DNA of 64,000 nt, taken from positions 1 through 64,000 of the forward strand of contig JAAURB010000010.1 in NCBI GenBank assembly GCA_012033335.1, given 5' to 3'. Under the pieces are notes generated by a model, which saw only the letters and a program-made list of their open reading frames with translations, was not told the origin of the DNA and did not search any database. The first letter of the stretch is position 1, and the number at the start of each line of letters is the position of its first letter. The stretch is from Oscillatoriales cyanobacterium RM2_1_1. Its GTDB lineage: Bacteria; Cyanobacteriota; Cyanobacteriia; Cyanobacteriales; Microcoleaceae. Both the position numbers and the translations under genes were made by a program. Positions 1 to 9,250 of this stretch are shown piece by piece.

Positions 1-1
1 G

Positions 2-226
2 CAAGACGCTCTGTTATTCCAAATCCGTAGAAATGCTGAAGCACTCGATTCGGTTGCTACTTCATTACCTCAAATTCTGGGATGTCCCGATTCCGCAATG
101 ATTCATTGCATCATTCAGCAACGCCGGGAGCTTTTCATCCGGTTCCCTATCCCAACTTGGAAGAGGACTAGGGTGAGGACAGTACGGGCAATCACACAAA
201 AGATTTGTCAGTTAATCAGGCGGTAA
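2..226 (+). CDS. 3' end of an unidentified reading frame, cut by the window edge
   Basis: A frame is open from the left edge to TAA at 224-226. About 43 codons read like ordinary protein (residues such as LLFQIRRNAEALDSVATSLP). The last 30 or so codons lie inside a dispersed repeat (126-218) that also occurs at 9100-9193, so the natural C-terminus has probably been replaced or extended by the repeat. I do not recognise the family, and the start lies outside the window. It could equally be chance coding over non-coding DNA. Confidence 0.35.
   Translation, partial: QDALLFQIRRNAEALDSVATSLPQILGCPDSAMIHCIIQQRRELFIRFPIPTWKRTRVRTVRAITQKICQLIRR
126..218. repeat. dispersed repeat, copy A
   Basis: About 93 bp that align almost base for base with 9100-9193; the shared tail includes GGGCAATCACACAAAAGATT. 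In copy B the core is a perfect inverted repeat with 11-nt arms; here the arms are degenerate. This looks like a small non-autonomous interspersed element of the kind common in cyanobacteria. It appears to be fused to the frame ending at 226. Confidence 0.75.
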
Positions 227-270
227 ACTAGCGTTAAATGTAAGTTTCAATAGCTTCTACCCAAAAAAAT

Positions 271-951
271 ATGGCACGCGGAGACCAGATTTATGTTTAT
301 CGAGAATTTTTTAACCTGGAGGGAGTTTACGAACATCATGGGGTTGACTGCGGTGATGGCACGGTGATTCACTATCGCAAACCCAGTGAAACCGTTGAGC
401 GAACCTCAATTGAAACCTTTGCTCGGGGGAACCGGCTTTATACTCGGGAATATGCCTTTCGATATATTCCAGATACCGCGATTCGCCGGGCCGAAAGCCG
501 CCTGGGAGAACGCAAGTACAATCTTCTCGTGAACAATTGTGAACACTTTGCCACCTGGTGTGTGACGGGGGTAAGTGACAGTCGGCAGATCCAAGACTTT
601 GTCCCGATTTTAAATCAACTCAGTGTTGATAATCTGTTTGAACCGATTCAGGAAGCCCTAATTGGCACCCACCGAGAAGATGCCCCCCAATTGCTCAATA
701 AAGCCCTGGCTGAAATTCGCGTTGCCTGGGATGATGTCCATCCTCAGTACAAGCAGGCCCTCAAAGAGATGGAGTCCTGGGATCGGGTTGCCCGGGAGGC
801 GTTGCAGCGCGATCGCGAAGATCTGGCTCGACAGGCGCTCCTCCGGAAAAATCTCTCTAAAAAACGGGCTCAAACCCTGGAAGAAAATCTAGACAAGATT
901 GCCAAGATGACCGAAACCCTGCTGAAAAGTCAAAGCAGCTTGGGGTATTGA
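271..951 (+). CDS. LRAT/NC-domain (NlpC/P60-like) protein
   Basis: This 226-residue protein has an LRAT-type domain in its first 115 residues: a histidine block near residues 22-34 (YEHHGVDCGDG...VIHY) and the catalytic-type motif NNCEHFATWC with Cys90. These are the thiol-type acyltransferase or hydrolase residues of the LRAT branch of the NlpC/P60 superfamily. The rest (about 130-226) is charged, helical and probably coiled coil. No signal peptide or membrane segment is seen, so it is probably cytoplasmic. The substrate is unknown; bacterial members are mostly uncharacterised. The gene stands alone, between the repeat-fused frame and a candidate small RNA gene. Confidence 0.8.
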   Translation: MARGDQIYVYREFFNLEGVYEHHGVDCGDGTVIHYRKPSETVERTSIETFARGNRLYTREYAFRYIPDTAIRRAESRLGERKYNLLVNNCEHFATWCVTGVSDSRQIQDFVPILNQLSVDNLFEPIQEALIGTHREDAPQLLNKALAEIRVAWDDVHPQYKQALKEMESWDRVAREALQRDREDLARQALLRKNLSKKRAQTLEENLDKIAKMTETLLKSQSSLGY

Positions 952-1043
952 AGATGGGTGGCGAGAATCAATCTGGATTGGCGGGGATTGCCCTGAATAT
1001 TCGGGTTTTGCTAGAAAATTTGGCAGAAAAGATTCATAGGGGA

Positions 1044-1071
1044 TTGACAAAGGCGGGGGCTGTTCGATAAA
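1044..1071 (+). promoter_or_regulatory. sigma-70-type promoter for a candidate small RNA
   Basis: A perfect -35 box TTGACA (1044-1049) is followed after 16 nt by GATAAA (1066-1071), a four-of-six match to the -10 consensus. This predicts a start near 1078. No credible reading frame begins downstream before the terminator at 1202-1236, which points to an RNA gene. Confidence 0.55.
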
Positions 1072-1077
1072 GTTACT

Positions 1078-1236
1078 CTCGTGTGAGGAGCGAACCAGAG
1101 AGGGCACCGAGACGAAACACGGCCAGTCGCCGGTGTCCTTCCTGATCAGAAGCATATGCTCTAGGAGAATTGAGTTTAGTAAGTGTGGTGTGGGCATTTT
1201 TTAAAGCAGCTAATTGTGTTAGCTGCTTTAATGTTT
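1078..1236 (+). ncRNA. candidate structured small RNA, about 160 nt
   Basis: The stretch lies between a good promoter (TTGACA/GATAAA) and a perfect terminator hairpin. Inside it, AGGGCACCG pairs with CGGTGTCCT across a 20-nt loop, and the stem continues outward with few mismatches (around 1096-1145). It is not a signal recognition particle RNA (no GGAAGGAAGC loop), not tmRNA and not RNase P RNA. I cannot assign it to a known family; 6S-like or Yfr-type RNAs are possible but unproven. It sits 200 nt upstream of the methyltransferase at 1438 and could also be an attenuated leader. Confidence 0.45.
1202..1236 (+). terminator. Rho-independent terminator
   Basis: A perfect 12-bp stem, TAAAGCAGCTAA (1202-1213) with TTAGCTGCTTTA (1219-1230), has a 5-nt loop and is followed by ATGTTTT. 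It ends the candidate small RNA unit. Confidence 0.8.
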
Positions 1237-1437
1237 TAGCTAGTGTTTTACCTAGAACTCCTGGATCGGGCTTTGATCTAGTTTGGGGTCAGAGTTACAG
1301 AATACAGCATTTCTCACGCTGTGAAGTATGGAAGTTGGGGTCGGGGTTTGCCTCAATTCCTAAACCCTTATTTTGCTCAATTGGAAATCGCTGTCAATCA
1401 GAATTAAGATCGAGAAGCATCAAGATCAAGAATAAAA

Positions 1438-2562
1438 ATGACGAGCTATTTTGCAACTGTCGCGCGGGGCCTGGAACCAGTTGCGGTAGCAGAGCTAGAA
1501 CGGCTAAATGCTGACAATATTCAACCCGACTTTGCCGGGGTGCATTTTACCGGCGATCGCACCCTCCTCTATCAAGTTAATCTTTGGGCCAGAACCCTAT
1601 TTCGAGTTTTAGTCCCGATTCACCAGTTTGTCTGTACCGATGCCGATCAACTCTATCGGGGGGTGCAGGAAATAGATTGGGAAATCCATCTGACACCGAC
1701 GATGACGTTTGCGGTCAATTGTACGGGGAGCAACGATGTCCTGAACCATAGCCACTTTACGGCTTTACAGGTGAAAAATGCCATTGTTGACCAGCAGCGC
1801 CAGCGGTTTGGGGAACGGTCGGACATTGACCCCAAACTCCCCGATTTATTAATTAACCTGCATATTCGTCAGGATCAGGGAATTTTGAGCCTGGACAGTT
1901 CTGGAACCAGCCTCCATCGCCGAGGCTATCGTCCGGCGGTAGGGCAAGCTCCCCTGAAAGAAACCCTGGCCGCCGCCCTGCTGGATCTGGCGGAGTGGAG
2001 CCCAGATTTACCCCTGCTAGATCCCATGTGTGGCTCAGGAACATTACCCCTGGAGGCCAGTTTGAAGGCCCTGAAAATTGCTCCGGGCTCTTTTAGAGAG
2101 CATTTTGGCTTTATGACCTGGCGAGACTTTGACCCAGAGCTCTGGCAACACCTGTGCCATCAGGCTGAAATCGGTGAGAAGTCAGAGCTGCCTGCCTTGA
2201 TTCAGGGATGCGATCGCAATCCCAAAATGGTCACCCAGGCTCAATTTAATGCCGTCCAATGTGGTGTGGCGGATCAGTTGAGGTTCTGGGAACAGGATTT
2301 AAATACCCTGGAAGCCCCCGCCGACCGGGGCATTGTCATCTGCAATCCCCCCTATGGAGAGCGACTGGGAGAGGCCCAAAAATTGGGCAGTTTATACAAG
2401 CTGCTAGGGGATACATTTAAGCAACGGTTCAAGGGTTGGACAGCCTTTATCCTCACAGGAAATCGCGATCTGGCAAAGCAGATTGGCCTCAGAACCGCTC
2501 GCCGGACGGCAGTCTACAACGGGGCTTTGCCCTGCACGCTGTTGAAGTATGAATTGTATTAA
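1438..2562 (+). CDS. THUMP-domain class I SAM-dependent RNA (guanine-N2) methyltransferase
   Basis: This 374-residue protein belongs to the RlmL N-terminal/YpsC/Trm14 family (UPF0020), which makes N2-methylguanosine in rRNA or tRNA. Residues 1-60 form the ferredoxin-like N-terminal domain (SYFATVARGLEPVAVAELE). About 65-165 is the THUMP domain. The Rossmann methyltransferase follows, with the SAM motif DPMCGSGTLPLEA near 200 and the catalytic-type motif NPPYGERL near 305. The length is normal for cyanobacterial members. The ATG is close to the start of the family homology. It is probably cytoplasmic; the exact target base is not deducible. Confidence 0.9.
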   Translation: MTSYFATVARGLEPVAVAELERLNADNIQPDFAGVHFTGDRTLLYQVNLWARTLFRVLVPIHQFVCTDADQLYRGVQEIDWEIHLTPTMTFAVNCTGSNDVLNHSHFTALQVKNAIVDQQRQRFGERSDIDPKLPDLLINLHIRQDQGILSLDSSGTSLHRRGYRPAVGQAPLKETLAAALLDLAEWSPDLPLLDPMCGSGTLPLEASLKALKIAPGSFREHFGFMTWRDFDPELWQHLCHQAEIGEKSELPALIQGCDRNPKMVTQAQFNAVQCGVADQLRFWEQDLNTLEAPADRGIVICNPPYGERLGEAQKLGSLYKLLGDTFKQRFKGWTAFILTGNRDLAKQIGLRTARRTAVYNGALPCTLLKYELY

Positions 2563-2591
2563 ATATGGATTGTATTGAAGCTGAGCGCCAG

Positions 2592-3938
2592 TCAAGCAAC
2601 GCTGGTCGAAGCCGACAAATCAATTAACCAGCGTACTGTCTGGGGAAACAAAATTACAATCAGCAAAACCACCACCTGAAGCACCATAAATGGCAACGCA
2701 CTTCTGTGGATCTCTGCCGTGCTAATTTCCTTGGGGGCGACGCTCTGGAGATAAAACAGGGAAAATCCCACCGGGGGAGAAATAAATGCAGTTTGCAGGT
2801 TAACGGCCATGATCACCCCGAACCAGACCATATCCAGCCCTAGGGCTTGAGCCGCCGGAACCAATAGAGGCAGAGCGATAAAGCAAATTTCAATGAATTC
2901 CAGAAAAGCCCCCAGAATAAAAATTATGATGTTGCTGACGACCAAAAAGCCCCCGTAACCCCCCGGCAAATCGGTCAATAAATCCGTGATCACGGTTTTT
3001 CCCCCCAGGGCATCAAACACCAGACCAAACAGGGAAGAACAGAACAAAATCATCAACACCAGAGCCGTAATTGCCGCCGTAGAGTGGGCGGAATCCCTCA
3101 ACAGCTTGGGGGTGAGCCGTCGGTTCAGGGCAGCCAATCCACAGGCTCCCACTGCCCCCACCGCCCCGGCCTCCGTGGGAGTCGCCAGCCCAAAGAAAAT
3201 ACTCCCCAGAACCGCAAAAATTAGTAACAGGGGAGGTAAAACCGCTTTAACCACCCGTTGAATCAAGGCTTTACCGTGAGGAACGGCAAGGTCTGCCGGT
3301 AAGGCTGGCACTTTCTCCGGCTGAAAAAAGGCCAGAGCAACGACGTAGACCATGTAGGAGCCAGACAACATCAACCCTGGAATCAACGCACCTAAAAATA
3401 AATCCCCCACAGAAACCCCAATTTGATCGCTGAGAATCACCAGAACTAAACTGGGCGGAATTAGTTGGGCCAGGGTTCCGGAGGCGATAATTACCCCAGA
3501 GGCCAACTGTTTGTCGTAGCCATAGCGCAACATCACAGGCAGGGATAACATCCCCATCACAATCACCGTAGCGGCTACAACCCCTGTGGTTGCCGCCAGC
3601 AGCGTACCCACAACAATGACCGCCAGGGCCAACCCTCCCCGCAATCGCCCCATCACAATCCCCAGGGCTTCCAGCAGTTCCTCGGCGATCCCGGACTTTT
3701 CTAAAACTGCCCCCAAAAACACAAAATAGGGAATTGCCAGCAGGGTAAAGTTGGACATCGTGCTAAACCAGAGATTGGGTAGCAGCAGGAGTCGGTTCGG
3801 GTCAAATGCTCCAACCCCCCAGCCAATCAATCCAAAAATGATGGCAGTTCCAGCGAAGGAAAAAGCGACTGGATAGCCAGTCATCAAAATAATAAAAAAG
3901 CCAGCGAACATCAAGATGGCTAACCATTCAAATCCCAT
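2592..3938 (-). CDS. dctM: TRAP transporter large permease subunit (DctM family)
   Basis: This 448-residue protein has 11-12 hydrophobic segments and the typical DctM start ([20 protein letters not shown]). It carries the conserved internal repeats with [17 protein letters not shown] and [12 protein letters not shown]. It is the ion-coupled channel subunit of a tripartite ATP-independent periplasmic transporter in the inner membrane. It lies 8 nt downstream of dctQ on the same strand, and the binding-protein gene dctP is divergent. Related cyanobacterial TRAP systems move 2-oxo monocarboxylates (Anabaena) or glutamate (Gtr of Synechocystis). The permease alone does not fix the substrate. Confidence 0.93.
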   Translation of the reverse strand: MGFEWLAILMFAGFFIILMTGYPVAFSFAGTAIIFGLIGWGVGAFDPNRLLLLPNLWFSTMSNFTLLAIPYFVFLGAVLEKSGIAEELLEALGIVMGRLRGGLALAVIVVGTLLAATTGVVAATVIVMGMLSLPVMLRYGYDKQLASGVIIASGTLAQLIPPSLVLVILSDQIGVSVGDLFLGALIPGLMLSGSYMVYVVALAFFQPEKVPALPADLAVPHGKALIQRVVKAVLPPLLLIFAVLGSIFFGLATPTEAGAVGAVGACGLAALNRRLTPKLLRDSAHSTAAITALVLMILFCSSLFGLVFDALGGKTVITDLLTDLPGGYGGFLVVSNIIIFILGAFLEFIEICFIALPLLVPAAQALGLDMVWFGVIMAVNLQTAFISPPVGFSLFYLQSVAPKEISTAEIHRSALPFMVLQVVVLLIVILFPQTVRWLIDLSASTSVA

Positions 3939-3946
3939 ATTTTTTT

Positions 3947-4570
3947 CTAATCAACCTTAATCTGTTCCGCTGTTTCTAATCGAATTTGATCCGCGATATT
4001 GGAGTAGTTTTGAATGACTGCCCAATATTTAATCGCTTGAGAAATCCCCTGGAGCAGCAGCAACAATAAACTAATGGGAATCATGGTTTTGATCGGAGCC
4101 CGGGGCAGTCCATTGGCATCAGGGGAGATTTCCCAAGTTCCCCAGGTGCCATCAGGCAATCGTCCCCAGGATTGTAAAACGGGATTGATCGTCACCCAGA
4201 TTCCGAGAATACAAAAGGGAATCAAAAATAAAACTGTTCCCAGAAAATCAATCCAGGCTTGCTGTTTTGAATTGAATCGGGCATAGAGGAAATCAACCCG
4301 AACATTTTCTCCATGCCTGAGAATATAAACAAACCCCAGAAGAAAAAATAATGAAAATAAGTACCATTGCAACTCAATAAAAATATTTGAAGAGAGGGAA
4401 ACTCCAACAAATCGCCCAATGTAGCGCGCCATTACATTATAAAAACCTACCCCCAATGTAATCAAAACTAACCAATTGGCTAGCTGACCCAATTGATCGG
4501 TAAAACTATCAATCCTCTGAGACAGTCTGAGCAATTTTTGGAGTCGAGGAAATTCATCTGAACGATACAT
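3947..4570 (-). CDS. dctQ: TRAP transporter small permease subunit (DctQ family)
   Basis: This 207-residue protein has four predicted membrane helices: [19 protein letters not shown], then [20 protein letters not shown], a third near 105-125 and a last near 170. The motif [12 protein letters not shown] between helices 2 and 3 is diagnostic of DctQ (usual form HVRVDL). It partners DctM in the membrane and is probably translated from the same mRNA. The N-terminal 25 residues are charged and cytoplasmic. ATG at 4568-4570. Confidence 0.92.
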   Translation of the reverse strand: MYRSDEFPRLQKLLRLSQRIDSFTDQLGQLANWLVLITLGVGFYNVMARYIGRFVGVSLSSNIFIELQWYLFSLFFLLGFVYILRHGENVRVDFLYARFNSKQQAWIDFLGTVLFLIPFCILGIWVTINPVLQSWGRLPDGTWGTWEISPDANGLPRAPIKTMIPISLLLLLLQGISQAIKYWAVIQNYSNIADQIRLETAEQIKVD

Positions 4571-4732
4571 TTTTGAGAGGGCTCCCGACTATCGACATCC
4601 TCCAAGACCCCTCTGAAAACCGAATAATATCCGGATTGAGGTGGAATTGAGATTTCTATCTTACCGGAACTTGAGCGGGTGTCATGATATTCTGAAAACT
4701 TAATTATTATATATTCGGGTTTAGCAAAGGTC

Positions 4733-5905
4733 ATGAAACGTCGATCTATAGTTAAAAGATTATCTCAGGGAGCGGCGGTAGCGACTGGCGTTGCCATTGT
4801 CGGTGGGTGTCAAACCGCTCAAAATTCCTCCGAGAACTCCCCTCAGAACTCCCCTCAAAACTCAGCCCAAAACACCCCTAGCGCTGCCCAACCTGAAACC
4901 TTACCCAACCTAGAATGGCAAATGGCTACGAGTTGGCCCCCTGCCCTGGATACTATTTTTGGTGGGGCTCAGGTTGTTGCGGATCGGGTGGCCATATTGA
5001 CAGGGGACAAATTCAAAATAGTTCCTCGAGCGGCGGGAGAAATTGCTTCAGGTTTGGAAGTGCTGGATGTCGTTTCCCAGGGGGCGGTTCCCTGCGGTCA
5101 TTCGGCTGCCTACTATTACATTGGCAAAAGTCCTGCCCTAGCCTTTGGAGCTACGGTTCCCTTTGGATTAACGGCCCAACAACAGAACGCCTGGCTTTAC
5201 GATGGGGGCCTAGAGGCATTACAGAAGATTTATGCTAGCAAATTCAATGTGATCCAATTTCCAGCGGGGAACACAGGAACTCAAATGGGAGGATGGTTTC
5301 GCCGGGAAATTAATAGCCTCAATGATCTCAAGGGATTGAGAATGCGAATTCCTGGCCTGGGGGGTCAGGTGATGGCAAGACTAGGCGTGACGGTGCAAAC
5401 TCTACCCGGTGGAGAAATCTTTCAGGCCCTACAAACTGGCGCAATTGATGCGGCTGAATGGGTTGGCCCCTACGATGACGAGAAACTTGGTCTCAATAAA
5501 GTGGCGAAGTTTTATTACTACCCTGGCTGGTGGGAACCTGGGGCAACCTTAGAAATCCAGATTAACCTGAATGAATGGAATAAATTGCCCTCACTTTATC
5601 AAGAAGCCATCAAAACCGCAGCCTATGAATCAAATACAACGATGCTAGCCCGCTATGATTCTCGCAATACTGAAGCCCTACAACGATTATTGGCCAGTGG
5701 AACCCAGGTGCGCTCCTACGGGGATGAAATTTTAGCGGCGGCTGAACGGGAATCCTTTGCTCTGTACGATGAATTTGCTGCGAAAGATGCTGACTTTAAA
5801 GCAATCTATGGGCCATGGAAAGAATTTCGAGACAGAACCTATGCCTGGGACAATCTGAACCAGCATAGCTTTACCACCTTTTCCTATAGGAAGCTGAAAA
5901 AATAG
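4733..5905 (+). CDS. dctP: TRAP transporter substrate-binding lipoprotein (DctP/TakP-like)
   Basis: This 390-residue periplasmic solute receptor starts with MKRRSIVK, a twin-arginine-like basic run, then a hydrophobic stretch and the lipobox VGGC (Cys26), so it is probably a membrane-anchored lipoprotein. A Ser/Asn/Pro-rich linker (about 30-55) precedes the folded domain. The segment [11 protein letters not shown]...[11 protein letters not shown] (about 242-270) matches the TakP group that binds 2-oxo acids with a cation. Conserved RMRIPGLGG near 205 would supply the carboxylate-binding arginine. It is divergent from dctQ-dctM across 162 nt that should hold both promoters. Pyruvate-like 2-oxo acids are the likeliest substrate, by inference; glutamate is the alternative. 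Confidence 0.9.
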   Translation: MKRRSIVKRLSQGAAVATGVAIVGGCQTAQNSSENSPQNSPQNSAQNTPSAAQPETLPNLEWQMATSWPPALDTIFGGAQVVADRVAILTGDKFKIVPRAAGEIASGLEVLDVVSQGAVPCGHSAAYYYIGKSPALAFGATVPFGLTAQQQNAWLYDGGLEALQKIYASKFNVIQFPAGNTGTQMGGWFRREINSLNDLKGLRMRIPGLGGQVMARLGVTVQTLPGGEIFQALQTGAIDAAEWVGPYDDEKLGLNKVAKFYYYPGWWEPGATLEIQINLNEWNKLPSLYQEAIKTAAYESNTTMLARYDSRNTEALQRLLASGTQVRSYGDEILAAAERESFALYDEFAAKDADFKAIYGPWKEFRDRTYAWDNLNQHSFTTFSYRKLKK

Positions 5906-6360
5906 AGTCAGATCAGGCAGTCAGGCTAGTCAATCAGATCAGGACTCAAACCAGGGAATCAGGCATCTCGCCTGATCCACAGAGTTTTGGAATTAAAACT
6001 CTAGAATTAAAATTCTAAAATTAGAAATTCTACAGGAATCCTGCTTTAATTATTAATCCAGGGCGAGCTGCTTACCTCAGCAGGCGAGATGCCTTCGCTA
6101 ACAATTCATCAATCTCAGATTAGGATAAATGGGATATTTTCTAGCAGGTGAGATGCCTGCACTGTTCAGCATCAGCCATTAAATTTCCTTGCCTAATACC
6201 CGTTTCAAAAATCCTCTCCGGTCTTTTGCCCAAGCAAGCTAGAAGCCTGGACTACGAACTTTTATCAATCTAGAATTGTCGGATAAAGGTAGAGGAATCT
6301 TCTGGTGAAATGCTTAACTTTCGGGTTGAAACCGACATAGAACTAAGCCAAACCATTTTT
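5906..6360. repeat. non-coding DNA with three copies of a dispersed GCAGGCGAGATGCC repeat
   Basis: No gene is visible. The core of a dispersed palindromic repeat recurs: GGCATCTCGCCT near 5961, CAGGCGAGATGCC near 6080, and AGCAGGTGAGATGCCTGC near 6143. Related sequence recurs near 51480, 53925, 63352 and 63450. Between the copies is an AT-rich run (5990-6035) made of near-repeats of AGAATTAAAATTCT. The region separates the convergent ends of dctP and egtD and shows no clear terminator. Confidence 0.6.
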
Positions 6361-6387
6361 GTTGATCTGTCCAGGTTTGCAGAGTTT

Positions 6388-7359
6388 CTAAACTATGGGA
6401 TTGCAGGGTTTTTGCAAAAGTAACAGATCAAACTTGCGGGAGATTTCGGTGTGAATGGTTTCTCCGGCAGTCAAATCAACCTTTAAATCTAAGCGGCTTA
6501 AATTAACGGTTTGCGATCGCAAACTTCTCAGGTGCATTTCAATTTGAGATTTCTGGGAATTATAAAATGCTAAATGTTCAAATTCATTCAAGTCAAAGTC
6601 ACCTTGAAACTGCCAATTTAGGTGACTCAGCATATTAAGATTAAAAGCCGCTGTCACTCCCTGGCTATCATTATAAGCTGCTTCTAGAATCGCAGGGGAT
6701 TTATCTAGATCAATTCCCAAAAGAAAGTATTCTCCCGGTTGTAAAGTGGCTGTAATCTGAGTAAAAAATTGCTTGGATTCCAGGGGATTTAAGTTGCCCA
6801 AAGTGCTACCTAAAAAGCAAATCATCCGGGCTGAGGCGAGGGATGGTTCCAGGGCAGATAAAGCCAGTTCATAGGTTCCCACCAGTCCTCGAATTTGTAG
6901 CCTTGGATAGTCCTGTAACAATTCATAAGCACTTTGTTCGAGAATTCCTCCGCTGATATCAATGGGCAAATAACGCAAAGGATACCCGAGTTTTTGATAA
7001 GCATCCAGGAGAATTCGAGTTTTGGTGGAGCTACCGCTTCCGAGCTCAACTACCTCGCAAGGTCCAGTAAGACGGGCAATTTCTGCCGAGTATACCGATA
7101 AAATTGCCGCTTCTGTCCGGGTTGGATAGTATTCTGGCAAGTCACAAATTTGCTCAAACAATTCCGAGCCCCGGTCATCGTAAAAGTATTTAGGGGGGAG
7201 AGTTTTAGGAGCTTGAGTCAAGCCTTGAATCACTTCAAATTCTGAGGAGATTTGAGATTCGAGGGCAAACGTTTCACTCGCTAAATATTCAATTTTTAAA
7301 CGTTTTTGTAAAGCAGAGACAGTACGATTCAGAGCAAACGAAGAGTTGGAAATTTGCAT
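6388..7359 (-). CDS. egtD: L-histidine N-alpha-methyltransferase EgtD (ergothioneine biosynthesis)
   Basis: EgtD transfers three methyl groups from SAM to histidine to give hercynine, the first step to the antioxidant thiol ergothioneine. The SAM site VELGSGSSTKTRILLDAY is intact, as are the DUF2260 family features LPPKYFYDDRGSELFEQIC near 60 and the late EIHTEIS-type segment (ETIHTEISRKF). ATG at 7357-7359 gives 323 residues, the usual length; a TTG 57 nt upstream would add an unsupported tail. The sulfoxide-synthase partner egtB, often adjacent in cyanobacteria, is not in this window. Cytoplasmic. Confidence 0.92.
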   Translation of the reverse strand: MQISNSSFALNRTVSALQKRLKIEYLASETFALESQISSEFEVIQGLTQAPKTLPPKYFYDDRGSELFEQICDLPEYYPTRTEAAILSVYSAEIARLTGPCEVVELGSGSSTKTRILLDAYQKLGYPLRYLPIDISGGILEQSAYELLQDYPRLQIRGLVGTYELALSALEPSLASARMICFLGSTLGNLNPLESKQFFTQITATLQPGEYFLLGIDLDKSPAILEAAYNDSQGVTAAFNLNMLSHLNWQFQGDFDLNEFEHLAFYNSQKSQIEMHLRSLRSQTVNLSRLDLKVDLTAGETIHTEISRKFDLLLLQKPCNPIV

Positions 7360-7571
7360 ATATTTGGCTAGACGCAGCAGCAGGAAAATTCTAAGATCAA
7401 AGACTCCATGAATCAATAAATTTGATAATTAATGAATCTGAGATTACAGAAAAATTCCTGATCGGTATTCTCTCATACCGTCATGCCATTTAATCCCGAC
7501 CTTGGGGAGAGTTTTTTTACCCAGTATTGGTCAACCCTACTCCTAGCCCTGAGACAAGCCTGAACTACCGG

Positions 7572-7982
7572 TTACCTTGAGGTCTGATTCGCTTTTAAAT
7601 TCCCACAGCGCTCTTGCAAACAAGCCTGCAATGTGTCGGCATTGAATAGCATTGGCAGAAAATGAATACTGTTCACCTCTTTGAAATAAAATAAAATTGG
7701 AACAGGAGGCCAGAACACGTCCCAGTTTAACCAATCTTGATAAGGGAAATTTCGGATGAGCTTTCCCGAACGATAAACATCTAGAGCTACCTCAGTAAAT
7801 TGCAAGCGAATAGTCGCGGTTTGAATCATCAGGAATAGACCAAAAATCGCCACGGTCAGTCCCAACCAGAGCTGTATCAGAGTTAATCCCAACCCACCCA
7901 AAAGAATGCCTGCAGGGAGAAGATAGCTGGGTGGAAGCTCAACAATCTGAGTAGAAGTCGTTGATGGGGGAGTAGTTGTCAT
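7572..7982 (-). CDS. DUF3119 family membrane protein
   Basis: This 136-residue protein has two adjacent hydrophobic helices (about 20-60: YLLPAGILLGGLGLTLI and GLTVAIFGLFLMIQ). A soluble PH-like domain follows, with YRSGKLIRNFPYQDWLNWD and FYFKEVNSIHFLPMLF. It matches the DUF3119 family found in cyanobacteria and plastids, of unknown function. It is probably a thylakoid or plasma-membrane protein facing the cytoplasm. ATG at 7980-7982. Confidence 0.8.
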   Translation of the reverse strand: MTTTPPSTTSTQIVELPPSYLLPAGILLGGLGLTLIQLWLGLTVAIFGLFLMIQTATIRLQFTEVALDVYRSGKLIRNFPYQDWLNWDVFWPPVPILFYFKEVNSIHFLPMLFNADTLQACLQERCGNLKANQTSR

Positions 7983-8149
7983 ACCAAAATCAGGGCAGAA
8001 TATTAAAGCGGGGCAGCAAAACTTGAGTTAGACAGGTCAACCTAATAACGCAACTTGATGGTAACAAAAGTTAGATGCATTTTCCACCTCTGCTAAACTA
8101 GAATTCTAGCTAAACATAAAATTCAGATTCCTAGGGATTGATCTTACAA

Positions 8150-8551
8150 ATGGCTGACATTGTTGAAACTGCGGTGAGCGCAGGTTCGTTTCAAACTTTG
8201 GTGCAGGCGGTTCAGATTGCCGACCTGGTTGATGTGCTGAAGAGTCCTGGGCCATTTACGGTGTTTGCCCCCAATGACGATGCCTTTGCCAAGTTGCCCC
8301 CTGGAACAGTTCAAACTCTGGCCCAGAATCCTCCACAATTGGCCAGAATTCTCAAGTATCATGTCGTCTCTGGAAAATTAATGCAGGCTGATCTAGAAAA
8401 GCTAGATACTGTGATCTCGGTGGAAGGTTCTCCGATTCCAATCAATTGTTCTGGGGGATTTGAGGTGAAGAACGCCACGGTGATCGCCCCTGATATTGAG
8501 GTCGATAATGGCGTAATTCATGTCCTGAATACTGTCATTTTGATGGGATAA
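8150..8551 (+). CDS. fasciclin (FAS1)-domain protein
   Basis: A single FAS1 domain fills the protein (133 residues). The H1 region [15 protein letters not shown] and the H2-like end [12 protein letters not shown] are both clear. There is no signal peptide, unlike secreted fasciclins, but cytoplasmic-looking FAS1 proteins of this size are common in cyanobacteria. ATG at 8150 fits the family start (MADIVETAV); a TTG 12 nt upstream is less likely. It ends 5 nt before the convergent VanZ-like gene. Confidence 0.9.
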   Translation: MADIVETAVSAGSFQTLVQAVQIADLVDVLKSPGPFTVFAPNDDAFAKLPPGTVQTLAQNPPQLARILKYHVVSGKLMQADLEKLDTVISVEGSPIPINCSGGFEVKNATVIAPDIEVDNGVIHVLNTVILMG

Positions 8552-8556
8552 CCTGG

Positions 8557-8949
8557 CTATTCCCTGGCAGTTTTTGGCGGAAAGTACACCCTTCCAACTG
8601 AGTAGAATAAAACAATCCCCAAGAGGCTGGCACTCAAGTCAATCAGGCTAAAAATTCGATGGGGAAGAATTCTTTGTAACAATTCTTCCGCAATGGTAAT
8701 CAGGGAAAATAGGAATGGCCCCAGGGGCAGGGGCCATCCCAGAATCATCATCATCTGGCAATTTAATGCCCGATAACTGAGGATAGACGCAATTCCGTAG
8801 AGAATAAAATGCAGGATGATGTCATAGTTGGGGACTTTGGACAATAGCTCTATTGGGAGTTTACCAAAATCAGCAATCAGCATAATAGTCAGCAAGATCA
8901 ACAGATAGATCAAGCAGGCGACTCTCCAGATCCCAATTCGATTTTTCAT
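8557..8949 (-). CDS. VanZ-like membrane protein
   Basis: This 130-residue protein has four hydrophobic helices. The VanZ-family pattern is visible: YDIILHFILYG, then EELLQRILPHR, then SLIDLSASLLGIV. VanZ gives low-level teicoplanin resistance in enterococci, but cyanobacterial members are uncharacterised and resistance should not be inferred. Convergent with the fasciclin gene; ATG at 8947-8949. Confidence 0.8.
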   Translation of the reverse strand: MKNRIGIWRVACLIYLLILLTIMLIADFGKLPIELLSKVPNYDIILHFILYGIASILSYRALNCQMMMILGWPLPLGPFLFSLITIAEELLQRILPHRIFSLIDLSASLLGIVLFYSVGRVYFPPKTARE

Positions 8950-9250
8950 CTAAGATTTATCTAATTTTATTAGTCATCCATAGGTTTCTTACGCTGCTGT
9001 AACCTCACGGGATTGGAAATCGCTGTAAGATTATTGCCTCAAGAATCCCTGGACTGACAAAACTCTCTCGCCCCCAATCTCTCTCCCGTTCTGAGAGAGG
9101 GGAGATCTTCATCCGGTTCCCTCTCCCAACTTGGGAGAGGGCCAGGGTGAGGGCGGTCTGGGCAATCACACAAAAGATTTGTCAGTCAATCAGCAGGAAC
9201 CCTTCAATCTTTTGGCTTCAATCTTTTGACTTCAATCTTTTAACTTCAAT
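8950..9250. other. non-coding gap between the VanZ-like gene and polA
   Basis: It contains dispersed repeat copy B (9100-9193), preceded by pyrimidine-rich CTCTCGCCCCCAATCTCTCT. The short motif CAATCTTTTGACTT recurs imperfectly three times at 9205-9250, just after the polA stop. No gene is seen. Confidence 0.5.
9100..9193. repeat. dispersed repeat, copy B, with perfect inverted-repeat core
   Basis: It matches copy A at 126-218. The core at 9119-9141 has 11-nt arms, CCCTCTCCCAA and TTGGGAGAGGG, around a single C. The mRNA or DNA strand could form a strong hairpin. It may act as the downstream processing or termination structure of polA, but there is no T-run. Confidence 0.8.

Noticed and set aside
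1170-1514. 114-codon open frame overlapping the start of the methyltransferase
   Set aside because: It runs through a perfect terminator and overlaps the real gene in another frame.
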